DNA of 64,000 bases from Pulveribacter suum (GCF_003013695.1 NZ_CP027792.1:888501-952500), one strand, 5' to 3'; numbered from the stretch's first letter, positions 45,407 through 56,230 are shown. A program made the numbers and translations. Notes: generated by a model not told the origin, from the letters alone.

Positions 45407-46330
45407 ATGCTTCAGCAACGCACCATCAAGACCCTCACGCGCGCCGTGGGCGTGGGGCTGCACAGCGGCCAGCGGGTGGAGCTGACGCTGCGCCCCGCCG
45501 CGCCCGACACCGGCATCGTCTTTCGCCGCGTGGACCTGCCCGAGCCGGTGGACATCCCCATCCGCGCGGATTCTGTGGTGGACACGCGCATGGCCTCCAC
45601 CATCGGCGCGGGCGGGGCCAAGGTACACACGGTGGAGCACCTGATGTCGGCCTGCGCCGGCCTGGGGCTGGACAACCTGTATGTGGACATCACCGCCGAG
45701 GAGGTGCCCATCCTGGACGGCTCCTCCTCGTCCTTCGTCTTCTTGCTGCAAAGCGCGGGCATCGAGCTGCAGAACGCGCCCAAGCGCTTCATCCGCGTGA
45801 CGCGGCCCGTGGAAGTGCGCGAGGGCCAGGGCAGCCACCTGAAGTGGGCCCGGCTGGACCCCTACCACGGCTTCAAGCTGCGCTTTGAGATCGACTTCGC
45901 CCACCCCGCGGTGGACTCCACCGGCCAGAGCGTGGAGTTCGATCTGGGCGAGGGCAACTATGCGCGCGACATCGCCCGCGCCCGCACCTTCGGCTTCACC
46001 CGCGACGTGGAGATGCTGCGCGCCAGCGGCCGGGCGCTGGGCGGCGGGCTGGACAACGCCATCGTCATGGACGACTACAAGGTGCTCAACGCCGACGGCC
46101 TGCGCTACGACGCCGAGTTCGCCCGGCACAAGATCCTGGACGCCATGGGCGACCTGTACCTGGTGGGCCGCCCGCTGCTGGCCGCCTACAGCGCGCACCG
46201 CTCCGGCCACGCCATGAACAACCAGCTGCTGCGCGAGCTGCTGGCGCAGCAGGACGCCTGGGAGCTGGTGTCCTTCGAGCACGAGCGCCAGGCGCCGCGC
46301 GGCTTCGCCCAGCCCGTGCGGGCCTGGTGA
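45407..46330 (+). CDS. lpxC: UDP-3-O-acyl-GlcNAc deacetylase LpxC
   Basis: Zinc enzyme for the first committed step of lipid A synthesis. 307 residues (E. coli 305). Zn ligands visible in VEHLMSA (His near 79) and in LDAMGDLYL (Asp near 246) with its preceding [11 protein letters not shown] and [15 protein letters not shown] are conserved. Transcribed from its own promoter-like box rather than from ftsZ. Confidence 0.97.
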   Translation: MLQQRTIKTLTRAVGVGLHSGQRVELTLRPAAPDTGIVFRRVDLPEPVDIPIRADSVVDTRMASTIGAGGAKVHTVEHLMSACAGLGLDNLYVDITAEEVPILDGSSSSFVFLLQSAGIELQNAPKRFIRVTRPVEVREGQGSHLKWARLDPYHGFKLRFEIDFAHPAVDSTGQSVEFDLGEGNYARDIARARTFGFTRDVEMLRASGRALGGGLDNAIVMDDYKVLNADGLRYDAEFARHKILDAMGDLYLVGRPLLAAYSAHRSGHAMNNQLLRELLAQQDAWELVSFEHERQAPRGFAQPVRAW

Positions 46331-46346
46331 GCGGGGGGGGCGCGCC

Positions 46347-46523
46347 ATGCTGCTGTTTCGCTGGCTCGTGCTGCTGCTGTTTCTGGCGGCAGCCGTCTCG
46401 TTCGCCTTCTTCGCCGCCACCGGGCAGCCGCGCTACAAGCGCTTCGGCCTCGTGATCGTGAAGTGGACGCTCATCGCCGGGCTGATGTTCTTCGCCGTGC
46501 TGGCCCTTGAACGCCTGGCCTGA
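46347..46523 (+). CDS. Small two-segment membrane protein next to lpxC
   Basis: 58 residues: MLLFRWLVLLLFLAAAVSFAFF (membrane segment 1), a basic loop ATGQPRYKRFG, and VKWTLIAGLMFFAVLALERLA (segment 2). Starts 16 nt after lpxC with a G-rich ribosome site and ends at the TPP riboswitch promoter. No characterised family known to me; small proteins of this shape recur next to lpxC in related genomes as far as I recall. Confidence 0.7.
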   Translation: MLLFRWLVLLLFLAAAVSFAFFAATGQPRYKRFGLVIVKWTLIAGLMFFAVLALERLA

Positions 46524-46526
46524 ACC

Positions 46527-46532
46527 TATACT
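46527..46532 (+). promoter_or_regulatory. -10 box of the thiC transcript
   Basis: TATACT, 8-9 nt before the first paired base of the TPP riboswitch. A TTGAAC lies 14 bp upstream, short for a standard spacer. Confidence 0.5.
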
Positions 46533-46537
46533 CGCCC

Positions 46538-46636
46538 CTGCTCCGGGGTGCACGAACGACAACAGGCGTGCTGAGATGGCGGACCCGACCGCCAAAACCG
46601 CGAACTTGATCTGGTTAGTACCAGCGTAAGAAGAGC
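46538..46636 (+). promoter_or_regulatory. TPP riboswitch (THI element)
   Basis: Thiamine-pyrophosphate aptamer: CTCCGGGGTGC (46541), GTGCTGAGATGG (46568), GACCCGACCGCC, and CGAACTTGATCTGGTTAGTA then CCAGCGTAAG, all diagnostic of the THI box. A later hairpin CTGCGT/ACGCAG (46654-46677) may belong to the expression platform; it lacks a T run, which favours translational control of thiC. Confidence 0.96.
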
Positions 46637-46724
46637 TGCAGCCATAGGCCTGCCTGCGTCCCCATGCGGGTACGCAGAGCCTTGATGGCCGATTGCGGAG
46701 CATTTCATTCATTCGTCCTGATGA

Positions 46725-48626
<1,902 letters not shown>

Positions 48627-48631
48627 ACAGG

Positions 48632-48707
48632 AGCTGCCAGCGCTTGGCTTGCAAGGCTTTCGAGGTGCTTCATGCCTCAAAGCACCGCCGATAAAGCGCT
48701 GGCAGCT
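48632..48707 (+). terminator. Paired palindromic repeats forming the thiC 3' structure
   Basis: AGCTGCCAGCGCTT (48632-48645) and its exact complement AAGCGCTGGCAGCT (48694-48707) enclose a second hairpin GGTGCTT/AAGCACC (48664-48670 / 48680-48686). ATCATTTTTG follows, so the whole may terminate thiC. The arms belong to the dispersed repeat family. Confidence 0.7.
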
Positions 48708-48769
48708 ATCATTTTTGAATACCCCGGAGCGCCCGGCCCGGTAGTTACCCTCTGCCGGGGGCAAAAAGC

Positions 48770-48786
48770 TGCAACATATAGTTGCA
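48770..48786. promoter_or_regulatory. Palindrome upstream of the second chemoreceptor gene
   Basis: TGCAAC-atata-GTTGCA, a 6-bp inverted repeat with AT-rich centre, 47 nt before the ATG. Operator-like; no known regulator assigned. Confidence 0.35.
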
Positions 48787-48832
48787 TAGTCCCGTCTCAT
48801 GAGGGCGGGTGTTTTGCCAAAGGGCCAAGCCA

Positions 48833-50497
48833 ATGAACGTTCTGGAGCGCCTCTCGATCCGCGCGCGGCTGTACTTCGCCACTGTCTTTTCGCTGTTGCT
48901 GCTGGCGCTGGTGGGCGCCATGGGCTACGCCGGTCTGGACCGGGCCCGCACGACCATGCACGAGCTGTTTTCGCGCCAGGTGCAGACCGTGGCGGCCGTG
49001 TCCGAGCTGCGCACCGGCCTGGGCCACCTGCGCCGGGCCGAAAAGGACATCATCATCAACTTCAACAACGCCGTGGAGGTCGAGGCGCTGCGCGAGGTGT
49101 GGGCGCGCCAGCTGGCCGGCCTGCAGGCGGGCCTGGCGCAGGCGCGCAGCGCCAACCAGGGCGCCGACGCCGCTTTCGGCGCCGCCATCGACCAGGCGCT
49201 GGGAGAGATCCAGCAATACGCCACCGGCATCACGCCCATCTTCGAGCAGATCGAACGCGCCCAGCTCGACGGCGCCGGCGCGGGCGCCTACGCCGACCGC
49301 CTCAAGGGCCACATGGAAGCCACCGACACCGTGCTGGCCACCCTGGGCACGCAGGCGCGCGAGCACATGGACGCCGCGCGCGCCCAGCTGGACGCGCGCA
49401 CGGCCACCATGTCGCTGTGGATCGCGGCGGCCGTGGCGCTGGCCCTGGCGGTGCTGGTGCCGCTCACGCTGCTCACCGTGCGCTCCATCGCCCGCTCCCT
49501 GCACCAGGCCAGCAGCCTGGCCGAGCGCATCGCCGCTGGCGACCTGTCGCAGGCCGTGCCGGCCGGCGGGGGCGACGAGATCGGCAGCCTGATCGACGCC
49601 ATGGCACGCATGCAGCAGTCGCTGCGCACCCTGGTGGAGCAGGTGCAGCAGGCGGCAGGCAACATCGGCACGGCCAGCGCCGAGATCGCCACCGGCAACC
49701 AGGACCTGAGCCAGCGCACCGAGCAGGCCGCGGCCAGCCTGCAGGAAACGGCCTCCTCCATGGAGATGCTCACCGGCACCGTGCAGCACAGCGCCGAGTC
49801 CTCGCGCAGCGCCAGCCGGCTGGCGGCCGAGGCGGCCAGCGTGGCCGAGCGCGGCGGCGCCGTGGTGGCGCAGGTGGTGCACACCATGGGCGAGATCTCC
49901 GAGAGCTCGCGGCGCATCGGCGACATCACCGGCGTGATCGACTCCATCGCCTTCCAGACCAACATCCTGGCACTGAACGCGGCTGTTGAAGCCGCCCGCG
50001 CCGGCGAGCAAGGGCGCGGCTTTGCCGTGGTGGCCGGCGAGGTGCGCAGCCTGGCCCAGCGCAGCGCGGAGGCGGCGCGCGAGATCAAGACGCTGATCCA
50101 GGCCTCGGTCGAGCGCGTGGCCGGCGGCACGCGGCTGGTGGGCGAGGCTGGCGAGACCATGACGCAGATCGTGGGCAGCGTGCGCCGCGTCTCGGGCATC
50201 GTGACCGAGATCACCGAGGGCGCGGCCCAGCAAAGCGACAACCTGGGGCAGATCAACCAGTCGGTCAGCCACCTGGACCAGATGACCCAGCAAAACGCCG
50301 CGCTGGTGGAGCAGTCCACGGCCGCCTCGGAGGCGCTGAACGAGCAGGCCCGCCAGCTGGCCCAGGCCGTGCGCCGCTTCCGGGTGGACGAGCAGGGCCA
50401 CGGCGAGCGGCGCAGCGCAGCGCCCGTGCCCGCGCCCGGCCCCCTGCCGCGCCCGGCCGCGCCGCGAATGCCGGCGGCGCCCGCCCTGGCGGGCTGA
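48833..50497 (+). CDS. Methyl-accepting chemotaxis protein with four-helix-bundle sensor
   Basis: 554-residue chemoreceptor of the Tsr/Tar type. Membrane segment about 12-32, helical periplasmic ligand domain (about 35-190; [30 protein letters not shown] typical of 4HB_MCP), second membrane segment about 193-215, HAMP ([22 protein letters not shown]), and the signalling tip [33 protein letters not shown]. Unlike the other receptor here it lacks an xWxxF tail. Ends in a Pro/Ala tail and a strong terminator. Confidence 0.9.
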   Translation: MNVLERLSIRARLYFATVFSLLLLALVGAMGYAGLDRARTTMHELFSRQVQTVAAVSELRTGLGHLRRAEKDIIINFNNAVEVEALREVWARQLAGLQAGLAQARSANQGADAAFGAAIDQALGEIQQYATGITPIFEQIERAQLDGAGAGAYADRLKGHMEATDTVLATLGTQAREHMDAARAQLDARTATMSLWIAAAVALALAVLVPLTLLTVRSIARSLHQASSLAERIAAGDLSQAVPAGGGDEIGSLIDAMARMQQSLRTLVEQVQQAAGNIGTASAEIATGNQDLSQRTEQAAASLQETASSMEMLTGTVQHSAESSRSASRLAAEAASVAERGGAVVAQVVHTMGEISESSRRIGDITGVIDSIAFQTNILALNAAVEAARAGEQGRGFAVVAGEVRSLAQRSAEAAREIKTLIQASVERVAGGTRLVGEAGETMTQIVGSVRRVSGIVTEITEGAAQQSDNLGQINQSVSHLDQMTQQNAALVEQSTAASEALNEQARQLAQAVRRFRVDEQGHGERRSAAPVPAPGPLPRPAAPRMPAAPALAG

Positions 50498-50515
50498 CCG
50501 GCAGGCCCGCACGGC

Positions 50516-50544
50516 AAAACGCCCGGCACTGCCGGGCGTTTTTG
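50516..50544 (+). terminator. Intrinsic terminator of the second chemoreceptor gene
   Basis: ACGCCCGGC-act-GCCGGGCGT followed by TTTT (with AAA upstream, so partly bidirectional). Confidence 0.88.
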
Positions 50545-50569
50545 CGGGGGGCGCGGGCAAGTCCGCGCG

Positions 50570-50881
50570 TCAGAAGCTCACGGCCATGGCCGGCACGTCC
50601 ACGCGCACCATGGGGCGCGACAGCGCGGCCACCGTGGCCCGGGCGAACTGGGTGGCCCACTGCGCGTCGGCAAAGTGGCGCGCGCCGGCGGCCTGCGCCA
50701 CGGTCAGCACCTTGTCGGCCAGCAGCACCTTGCCGCTGGCGCGCAGGGGCTCGCACTCCATGCGGATGAATTCGTCGTCCAGCCAGCGGCGGGCCTGCTC
50801 ATGCTCCATGGGCTGGCTGCCTTGCAGGTCCAGGCGCAACTCATCGCCGGGGGTGAGGGTGACGAACACTTCGCTTTGCAT
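50570..50881 (-). CDS. Small conserved hypothetical protein
   Basis: 103 residues, acidic N-terminal half and hydrophobic-patterned C-terminal half (MQSEVFVTLTPGDELRLDLQ..., ...VRVDVPAMAVSF). Contains EHEQARRWLDDEFIRMECEPL. No recognised domain, no signal peptide. Lies downstream of aroG on the same strand, 52 nt after its stop, so it could be co-transcribed with aroG. Function unknown. Confidence 0.6.
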   Translation of the reverse strand: MQSEVFVTLTPGDELRLDLQGSQPMEHEQARRWLDDEFIRMECEPLRASGKVLLADKVLTVAQAAGARHFADAQWATQFARATVAALSRPMVRVDVPAMAVSF

Positions 50882-50933
50882 GGTGACGGTGCCTTTGCGG
50901 GTGGAAGGGGTTGGAGGGAGGGCGTGGCCGAGC

Positions 50934-52058
50934 TTACACCGCGGCGGCGCGGCGGGCCTTGACGGCGGCGGCCAGCTCTGCCAGCGTGGCGACCGAATCC
51001 TGCCAGCCCAGGCAGGCGTCGGTGATGCTCTTGCCGTACTCCAGCGCCTGCGGGTCGTCCGCGCCGGGGGTGAATTTTTGCGCGCCGGCCACCAGGTGGC
51101 TTTCGATCATCACGCCGAAGACGCTGTGCGAGCCGCCGCTGATCTGGGCGGCGATGTCGCGCGCCACGTCGCGCTGGCGCTCGTGCTGCTTGGCGCTGTT
51201 GGCGTGACTGCAGTCCACCATCAGCGAGGCGGGCAGGCCGGCTTTTTGCAGGTCCTGGCAGGCCGCCTGCACGCTGGCCGCGTCATAGTTGGGCGCCTTG
51301 CCGCCGCGCAGGATGACGTGGCAGTCCTGGTTGCCCTTGGTGTGCACGATGGCCACCTGGCCGTTCTTGTGCACCGACAGGAAGTGGTGGCCGCGCCCGG
51401 CCGACTGAATGGCGTCGGTGGCGATGCGGATGTTGCCGTCGGTGCCGTTCTTGAAGCCGATGGGCGCAGAGATGCCCGAGGCCAGCTCCCGGTGCACCTG
51501 GCTCTCCGTCGTGCGCGCGCCGATCGCCCCCCAGCTGATCAGGTCGCCGATGTACTGCGGGCTGATCACGTCCAGGAATTCGCTGCCCGCCGGCACGCCC
51601 AGGCGGTTGATGTCGATGAGCAGCTGGCGGGCGATGCGCAGGCCCTCGTCGATGCGGTAGCTGCCGTCCAGGTAGGGGTCGTTGATCAGGCCCTTCCAGC
51701 CCACCGTGGTGCGGGGCTTCTCGAAGTACACCCGCATGACGATCTCCAGCTCGCCCTCGTGCTGCGCGCGCACGGCCTGCAGCTGGCGCGCGTACTCCAG
51801 CGCCGCGGCCGGGTTGTGGATGGAGCAGGGGCCGATCACCACCAGCAGGCGGTCGTCCTGGCCGTTCATGATGCGGTGGATGTTCTGGCGCGTGCGGGCG
51901 ATGAGCGATTCCACCTGCGAGCCCTGGATGGGAAAGAAGCGGATCAGGTGGTCTGGAGGCGGAAGCACGGTGATGTCCTGGATGCGTTGATCGTCGGTCT
52001 GGCTGGTTTTTTCGACGTTCGGGTACCAGGCATCGCTGGTGGGGACTCGGGCGTTCAT
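50934..52058 (-). CDS. aroG: 3-deoxy-D-arabino-heptulosonate-7-phosphate synthase (class I)
   Basis: First enzyme of the shikimate pathway (PEP + erythrose 4-phosphate). 374 residues of the E. coli AroG/F/H type: LLVVIGPCSIHNP near 72, VYFEKPRTTVGWKGL near 110, GFKNGTDGNI near 200, HVILRGGKAPNYD near 248, MVDCSHANSAKQ near 285 (metal and substrate residues). It is preceded by a leader peptide and terminator on the same strand, indicating attenuation by aromatic amino acids. Which end product inhibits the enzyme cannot be read reliably here. Confidence 0.96.
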   Translation of the reverse strand: MNARVPTSDAWYPNVEKTSQTDDQRIQDITVLPPPDHLIRFFPIQGSQVESLIARTRQNIHRIMNGQDDRLLVVIGPCSIHNPAAALEYARQLQAVRAQHEGELEIVMRVYFEKPRTTVGWKGLINDPYLDGSYRIDEGLRIARQLLIDINRLGVPAGSEFLDVISPQYIGDLISWGAIGARTTESQVHRELASGISAPIGFKNGTDGNIRIATDAIQSAGRGHHFLSVHKNGQVAIVHTKGNQDCHVILRGGKAPNYDAASVQAACQDLQKAGLPASLMVDCSHANSAKQHERQRDVARDIAAQISGGSHSVFGVMIESHLVAGAQKFTPGADDPQALEYGKSITDACLGWQDSVATLAELAAAVKARRAAAV

Positions 52059-52112
52059 GGCGGCTTCCTCTCGGGTGTGGGTGGGATCGGTGGAAAAAGA
52101 AGAAAAAGGGCC

Positions 52113-52150
52113 AAAAAAAACCGCCGGGCTGCTGTCAGCTTCGGCGGTTT
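52113..52150 (-). terminator. Attenuator terminator upstream of aroG
   Basis: On the minus strand AAACCGCCG pairs with CGGCGGTTT, with an inner GCTG/CAGC pairing, followed by eight T residues. It lies 46 nt after the leader-peptide stop and 54 nt before the aroG ATG, so it would stop transcripts before aroG. Confidence 0.85.
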
Positions 52151-52195
52151 CTTGGGAGGGGTTCGTTTGTCAGTCGGGGTGCGCGCGTGCCTCTC

Positions 52196-52252
52196 TCATC
52201 CGCCTAGGATGGAGAACCAAAAGTAAAAGTAGGACGCGCTACGGCTGGGCAT
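52196..52252 (-). CDS. aroG leader peptide (aromatic attenuator)
   Basis: 18-residue open frame MPSRSASYFYFWFSILGG with six consecutive aromatic codons (Tyr, Phe, Tyr, Phe, Trp, Phe) just before its end. Its stop codon is followed by a terminator and then aroG. A hairpin (52216-52207 with 52201-52191) spans the last codons. If the ribosome stalls at the aromatic codons, GGCGG (52204-52200) and GAGG (52193-52190) could pair with CCGCC (52147-52143) and CCTC (52159-52156) and prevent the terminator. No Shine-Dalgarno; the ATG is 7 nt after TACATT. Confidence 0.8.
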   Translation of the reverse strand: MPSRSASYFYFWFSILGG

Positions 52253-52259
52253 GCGGGCC

Positions 52260-52265
52260 AATGTA
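52260..52265 (-). promoter_or_regulatory. -10-like box of the aroG leader transcript
   Basis: TACATT on the minus strand, 7 nt before the leader-peptide ATG, the same geometry as the other putative leaderless starts. Confidence 0.45.
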
Positions 52266-52308
52266 GCAGGTTTGCGGCGCTGCAGCACAGGGCGGCGTTG
52301 CCCTGGCG

Positions 52309-52866
52309 CTACAGGCCGCGGCCCGCCAGCCAGCGGCGCAGACGCGCCAGCAGGCGCTTGCCGCGCGGCTGCGGCGCGGTGGAATGCGCGGGCAGCGCGC
52401 CGGCGCCCTGGTGCACGTAGATGTCCATGACCAGCAGCGCCTCGCCCAGCGTGCGCCAGGCCAGGCGCTCGAAGTCGCCAAAGCGCTCGGTCTCGGCGAC
52501 GGCGTCGCGTGCGGCCAGCGCCTGGCGCCAGCGCTCCAGGGCGCCCCGCAGCTCGCGCAGGGCGCGCTGGTAGGCGCCGAACTCATACAGCGCGTGCCAG
52601 GCCGAGCCCATGCCCGTCAGCAGCAGCTGGTGCTGGTGGGCGCTGCGCGCCAGCAGGGCCAGCTGGCGCTCGATGGCAGCGGGCTCATGGCGCGAGCGGC
52701 GCGCCTGCGTGGCCTGCTCGATCTGGCCCGACAGCGTGGCCAGGTGCTCGCGCAAGAGCCGCGTGTCTTCGTGTGCGGCGCCTTCGCTCAGAAACTGGCT
52801 GACGGCGGCAAAGCTGTGCAGCGAGCCTTGGCGCAGCCCGGCGAAGGCGCTGGAGGTCGGCGGCAT
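52309..52866 (-). CDS. Hypothetical helical protein
   Basis: 185 residues, largely alpha-helical, rich in Ala/Leu/Arg, with LLREHLATLSGQIEQATQARRSRHEPAA and HQHQLLLTGMGSAWHALYEFGAYQRALREL; a basic C-terminus (RGKRLLARLRRWLAGRGL). No signal peptide, membrane segment or motif I recognise. It lies between tldD and the aroG leader on the same strand. Function unknown. Confidence 0.6.
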   Translation of the reverse strand: MPPTSSAFAGLRQGSLHSFAAVSQFLSEGAAHEDTRLLREHLATLSGQIEQATQARRSRHEPAAIERQLALLARSAHQHQLLLTGMGSAWHALYEFGAYQRALRELRGALERWRQALAARDAVAETERFGDFERLAWRTLGEALLVMDIYVHQGAGALPAHSTAPQPRGKRLLARLRRWLAGRGL

Positions 52867-52897
52867 GCGCGCTGCTCCCGCCCTGCGGCCCCGGCCC

Positions 52898-54358
52898 TCA
52901 GGCTGTGCCGCCCACGGTCAGGCCTTCGATGCGCAGGGTGGGCTGGCCCACGCCCACGGGCACGCTCTGACCTTCCTTGCCGCAGGTGCCCACGCCGCTG
53001 TCCAGCGCCAGGTCGTTGCCGATCATGGTCACCTTCTTCAGCGACTCGGGGCCGCTGCCGATCAGCGTGGCGCCCTTGACGGGGTAGAGGATCTTCCCGT
53101 TTTCGACCCAGAAGGCCTCGCTGGCGGAGAACACGAACTTGCCGCTGGTGATATCCACCTGCCCGCCGCCGAAATTGGTGGCGTACAGGCCGCGCTTGAT
53201 GCTGGCGACGATTTCGCCCGGATCGCGGTCGCCGCCCAGCATGTAGGTGTTGGTCATGCGCGGCATGGGGATGTGCGCGTAGCTCTCGCGCCGGCCGTTG
53301 CCGGTGGCGGGCACACCCATCAGGCGCGCGTTCATGGCGTCCTGGATGTAGCCCTTGAGGATGCCGTCCTCGATCAGCACGTTCTTTTGCGTGGCCTGGC
53401 CCTCGTCGTCCACGTTCAGCGAGCCGCGCCGGTCTGCCATGGTGCCGTCGTCCAGCACGGTGACGCCCCTGGCGGCCACGCGCTCGCCGATGCGGCCGCT
53501 GAAGGCCGACGAGCCCTTGCGGTTGAAGTCGCCCTCCAGCCCGTGGCCCACGGCCTCGTGCAGCAGCACGCCGGGCCAGCCCGGGCCCAGCACCACGGTC
53601 ATCTCGCCGGCGGGGGCCGGGCGCGCGTCCAGGTTGGTCAGTGCGGCGCTGACGGCTTCATCGGCGTACTGGCCGATCTGCTCGTCGGTGAAGTAGGCCA
53701 GGCCGAAGCGCCCGCCCCCGCCGGACGAGCCGACCTCGCGCCGGCCGTTCTGCTCGGCGATCACGGTGATCGACAGGCGCACCAGCGGGCGCACGTCGGC
53801 GGCCAGCAGGCCGTCGGCGCGGGCCACCAGCACCACGTCGTATTCGCTGGCCAGGCCGGCCATGACCTGGACCACGCGCGGGTCCTTGGCGCGGGCGCGC
53901 TGCTCGGCGCGCTCCAGCAGCTGCACCTTGGCCGTGCTGTCCATCGAGGCGATGGGGTCGATGTGGGGGTACAGCGAGCGGCTTGGCGCTACTCTTTTAG
54001 GAGCTACTCGCGCTTTGCCAGCCTTGCCCGCAGCCGAAATCGACCGAACCGTGGAGGCCGCGTCCATGAGCGAGGCCAGCGAGATGTCGTCCGAATAGGC
54101 GAACGCCGTCTTCTCGCCGCTCACGGCGCGCACGCCCACGCCCTGGTCGATGGAGAACGAGCCGGTCTTGACGATGCCCTCCTCCAGGCTCCAGCCCTCG
54201 TGGCGGGTGTACTGGAAGTACAGATCGGCGTCGTCCACTTGGTGCGCGCGGATGTGCGCCAGCGCGCGGCCGAGGTGGGATTCGTCCAGCCCGAAGGGCG
54301 TCAGCAGCAGGTCGCGCGCTGTGGCCAGACGCTCGATGGTGGGTTCGCGGGAGATCAT
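52898..54358 (-). CDS. tldD: Metalloprotease TldD
   Basis: Zinc metalloprotease subunit that with TldE/PmbA degrades unfolded peptides and matures some microcins and the CcdA antitoxin in E. coli. 486 residues. [11 protein letters not shown] (HExxxH) near 265, [28 protein letters not shown] near 75 and the C-terminal [32 protein letters not shown] stretch near 112-124 ([13 protein letters not shown]) is encoded by a palindromic repeat. Start preceded by TAAAAT 6 nt upstream. Confidence 0.95.
   Translation of the reverse strand: MISREPTIERLATARDLLLTPFGLDESHLGRALAHIRAHQVDDADLYFQYTRHEGWSLEEGIVKTGSFSIDQGVGVRAVSGEKTAFAYSDDISLASLMDAASTVRSISAAGKAGKARVAPKRVAPSRSLYPHIDPIASMDSTAKVQLLERAEQRARAKDPRVVQVMAGLASEYDVVLVARADGLLAADVRPLVRLSITVIAEQNGRREVGSSGGGGRFGLAYFTDEQIGQYADEAVSAALTNLDARPAPAGEMTVVLGPGWPGVLLHEAVGHGLEGDFNRKGSSAFSGRIGERVAARGVTVLDDGTMADRRGSLNVDDEGQATQKNVLIEDGILKGYIQDAMNARLMGVPATGNGRRESYAHIPMPRMTNTYMLGGDRDPGEIVASIKRGLYATNFGGGQVDITSGKFVFSASEAFWVENGKILYPVKGATLIGSGPESLKKVTMIGNDLALDSGVGTCGKEGQSVPVGVGQPTLRIEGLTVGGTA
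53988..54019 (+). repeat. Palindromic repeat copy inside tldD
   Basis: Plus-strand GCTACTCTTTTAGGAGCTAC and on to TCGCGCTTTGCC matches the repeat with its flank, with several changes. On the coding (minus) strand it reads [10 protein letters not shown], the same frame as the QAPAAI copies. Confidence 0.6.
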
Positions 54359-54364
54359 CGGCGC

Positions 54365-54370
54365 ATTTTA
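54365..54370 (-). promoter_or_regulatory. -10-like box for leaderless tldD
   Basis: TAAAAT on the minus strand, 6 nt before the ATG. Confidence 0.45.
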
Positions 54371-54401
54371 GGCAGCGCCCCGCCCCTGCGCTGGCGCCGG
54401 G

Positions 54402-55580
54402 CTACTGCACGCCGCGCTCGCCCGGCTGGTGCTGCGCCCGCGCCACCGACATCAGCACGCCCAGCGCCAGGCCCAGCGTGGTCATGGCCGTGCCGCCGTA
54501 GCTGATGAAGGGCAGCGGCACGCCCACTACCGGCAGCAGGCCGCTGACCATGCCCATGTTCACGAAGGCGTAGGCAAAGAAGATCATGGCCACGGCGCTG
54601 GCCATCAGGCGCTCGAACAGCGTGGCGGCCTGCGCCGCGATGGCCAGGGCGCGCCACACCAGCAGCAAGAAGCACACGATCAGCGTCAGGTTGCCCGCCA
54701 GGCCGAACTCCTCGGAGAAGGCAGCGAAGATGAAGTCCGTGGTGCGCTCGGGGATGAACTCCAGGTGCGTCTGCGTGCCGGCCATGAAGCCCTTGCCCCA
54801 CAGCCCGCCCGAGCCGATGGCGATCATGCCCTGGATGATGTGAAAGCCCTTGCCCAGCGGGTCGCGCGTAGGGTCCAGCAGGGTGCAGATGCGCTGCTGC
54901 TGATAGCTGTGCAGCAGCGGCCAGCGCACGCCGTCGGCGCAGATCTGCGGCTCGTACCACACCACCAGCGCGATGGCCGCGGCGCCCAGCAGCAGCGGCG
55001 GCACCACCAGCTTCCAGGGCAGGCCGGCAAAGAAGATCACCGCCATGCCGGCGGCCAGCACCAGCAGCGAGGTGCCCAGGTCGGGCTGCTTCATAATCAG
55101 CCCCACGGGCAGCGCCAGCAGGGCCAGGGCGACGACGAAGTCCAGCGCGCGCAGCTGGCCCTCGCGCTTTTGGAACCACCAGGCCAGCAGCAGCGGCATG
55201 GCGATCTTCATCAGCTCGCTGGGCTGCACCACCACGCCGATGTCGATCCAGCGCTGCGCCCCCTTCTTGGTGATACCAAACAGCGCCACCGCCACCAGCA
55301 GCGCCATGCCCACCGCGTACAGCGGCACGGCCAGCGCCATCAGCCGCTGCGGCGGCACCTGGGCCACCACGAACAGGATGCCCGCCGCCAGCAGCATGTT
55401 GCGGCCGTGGTCGGCAAAGCGCGTGCCGTGATCGAAGCCGGCCGAATACATCGCCACCAGGCCGATGCCGGCCAGCACCAGCAGCAGCAGGATCAGCGGC
55501 CAGTCGAAGCCGCGCAGCAGCGGCGCGACGCGCTGCGCGAGAGTGGGCGAGTGAAACGAGGCGCGGGTGCTGGCGACCAT
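54402..55580 (-). CDS. rodA: Elongation peptidoglycan polymerase RodA
   Basis: SEDS-family glycosyltransferase of the rod complex. 392 residues (E. coli 370). Conserved GAQRWIDIGVVVQPSELMKIA near 108, KQPDLGTSLL near 165, HTDFIFAA-equivalent RTTDFIFAAFSEEFGL near 285, and PFISYGGTAMTTLG near 355. About ten membrane segments. Upstream pbp2/mreBCD are not adjacent in this window. Divergent from yqiA. Confidence 0.95.
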   Translation of the reverse strand: MVASTRASFHSPTLAQRVAPLLRGFDWPLILLLLVLAGIGLVAMYSAGFDHGTRFADHGRNMLLAAGILFVVAQVPPQRLMALAVPLYAVGMALLVAVALFGITKKGAQRWIDIGVVVQPSELMKIAMPLLLAWWFQKREGQLRALDFVVALALLALPVGLIMKQPDLGTSLLVLAAGMAVIFFAGLPWKLVVPPLLLGAAAIALVVWYEPQICADGVRWPLLHSYQQQRICTLLDPTRDPLGKGFHIIQGMIAIGSGGLWGKGFMAGTQTHLEFIPERTTDFIFAAFSEEFGLAGNLTLIVCFLLLVWRALAIAAQAATLFERLMASAVAMIFFAYAFVNMGMVSGLLPVVGVPLPFISYGGTAMTTLGLALGVLMSVARAQHQPGERGVQ

Positions 55581-55589
55581 GGGGGCGCA

Positions 55590-55595
55590 ATTATC
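55590..55595 (-). promoter_or_regulatory. -10-like box for rodA
   Basis: GATAAT on the minus strand, 9 nt before the ATG. Confidence 0.45.
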
Positions 55596-55625
55596 AGGCC
55601 GGGCCTATTTTTCAGTCCGGCGCCG

Positions 55626-55631
55626 CACAAT
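55626..55631 (+). promoter_or_regulatory. -10-like box for yqiA
   Basis: CACAAT, 7 nt, then the ATG at 55639. This favours that ATG over the one at 55630, which would overlap the box. Confidence 0.4.
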
Positions 55632-55638
55632 GGCTGCC

Positions 55639-56223
55639 ATGCCCAATACCCATCTGCTGTACCTGCATGGCTTTCGCTCTTCCCCCCGCTCGGCCAAGGC
55701 GCAGCAGGTGGCCGCCCACGTGGCCCGCCACCACCCGCTGGTGCACCTGTGGTGCCCGCAGCTGCCGCCCTCACCGCGCGCGGCCATGCAGATGGTGGCC
55801 CAGGGCATTGCCGCCTGGCCGCACTCGCGCATGGCGGTGATCGGCTCCTCGCTGGGCGGCTACTACGCCAGCTGGGTGGCGCAGCACGCGCGTTGCGCCA
55901 GCGTCATGCTCAACCCGGCCGTGGACCCGGCGCGCGACCTGGCGCGCTACATCGGCGAGCAGACCTCCTGGCACGACCCCGAGGAGCGCTTTTTCTTTCG
56001 CCCCGAGTTCATCGACGAGCTGCGCGAGCTGGATGTGCGCGACCAGCCCCCGGCCGGCCCCGAGCTGCTGGTGGCCGCCCAGGGCGACGAGGTGCTGGAC
56101 TGGCGCGAGATGGTGGCCCGCTACAGCGCCGCGCGCCAGCACGTGCTGCCCGGCAGCGACCACGCGCTGAGCGGCTTCGAGCGCTGGCTGGGCGAAGTCA
56201 TCGCCTTTTGCGACCTGGTCTGA
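55639..56223 (+). CDS. yqiA: YqiA-family alpha/beta-hydrolase (esterase)
   Basis: 194-residue cytoplasmic esterase of the YqiA family. LLYLHGFRSSPRSAKA (oxyanion region) near 5-20, nucleophile elbow IGSSLGGYYA near 75, and the catalytic Asp/His regions AAQGDEVLDW and GSDHALSGFERW. Short-chain acyl-ester hydrolase activity is known for the E. coli protein; the physiological substrate is not. Divergent from rodA. Confidence 0.88.
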   Translation: MPNTHLLYLHGFRSSPRSAKAQQVAAHVARHHPLVHLWCPQLPPSPRAAMQMVAQGIAAWPHSRMAVIGSSLGGYYASWVAQHARCASVMLNPAVDPARDLARYIGEQTSWHDPEERFFFRPEFIDELRELDVRDQPPAGPELLVAAQGDEVLDWREMVARYSAARQHVLPGSDHALSGFERWLGEVIAFCDLV

Positions 56224-56230
56224 GCACCCT

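Noticed and set aside
55630..55638. ATG at 55630 as the yqiA start
   Set aside because: It overlaps the -10-like CACAAT box and adds only MAA before the conserved N-terminus.
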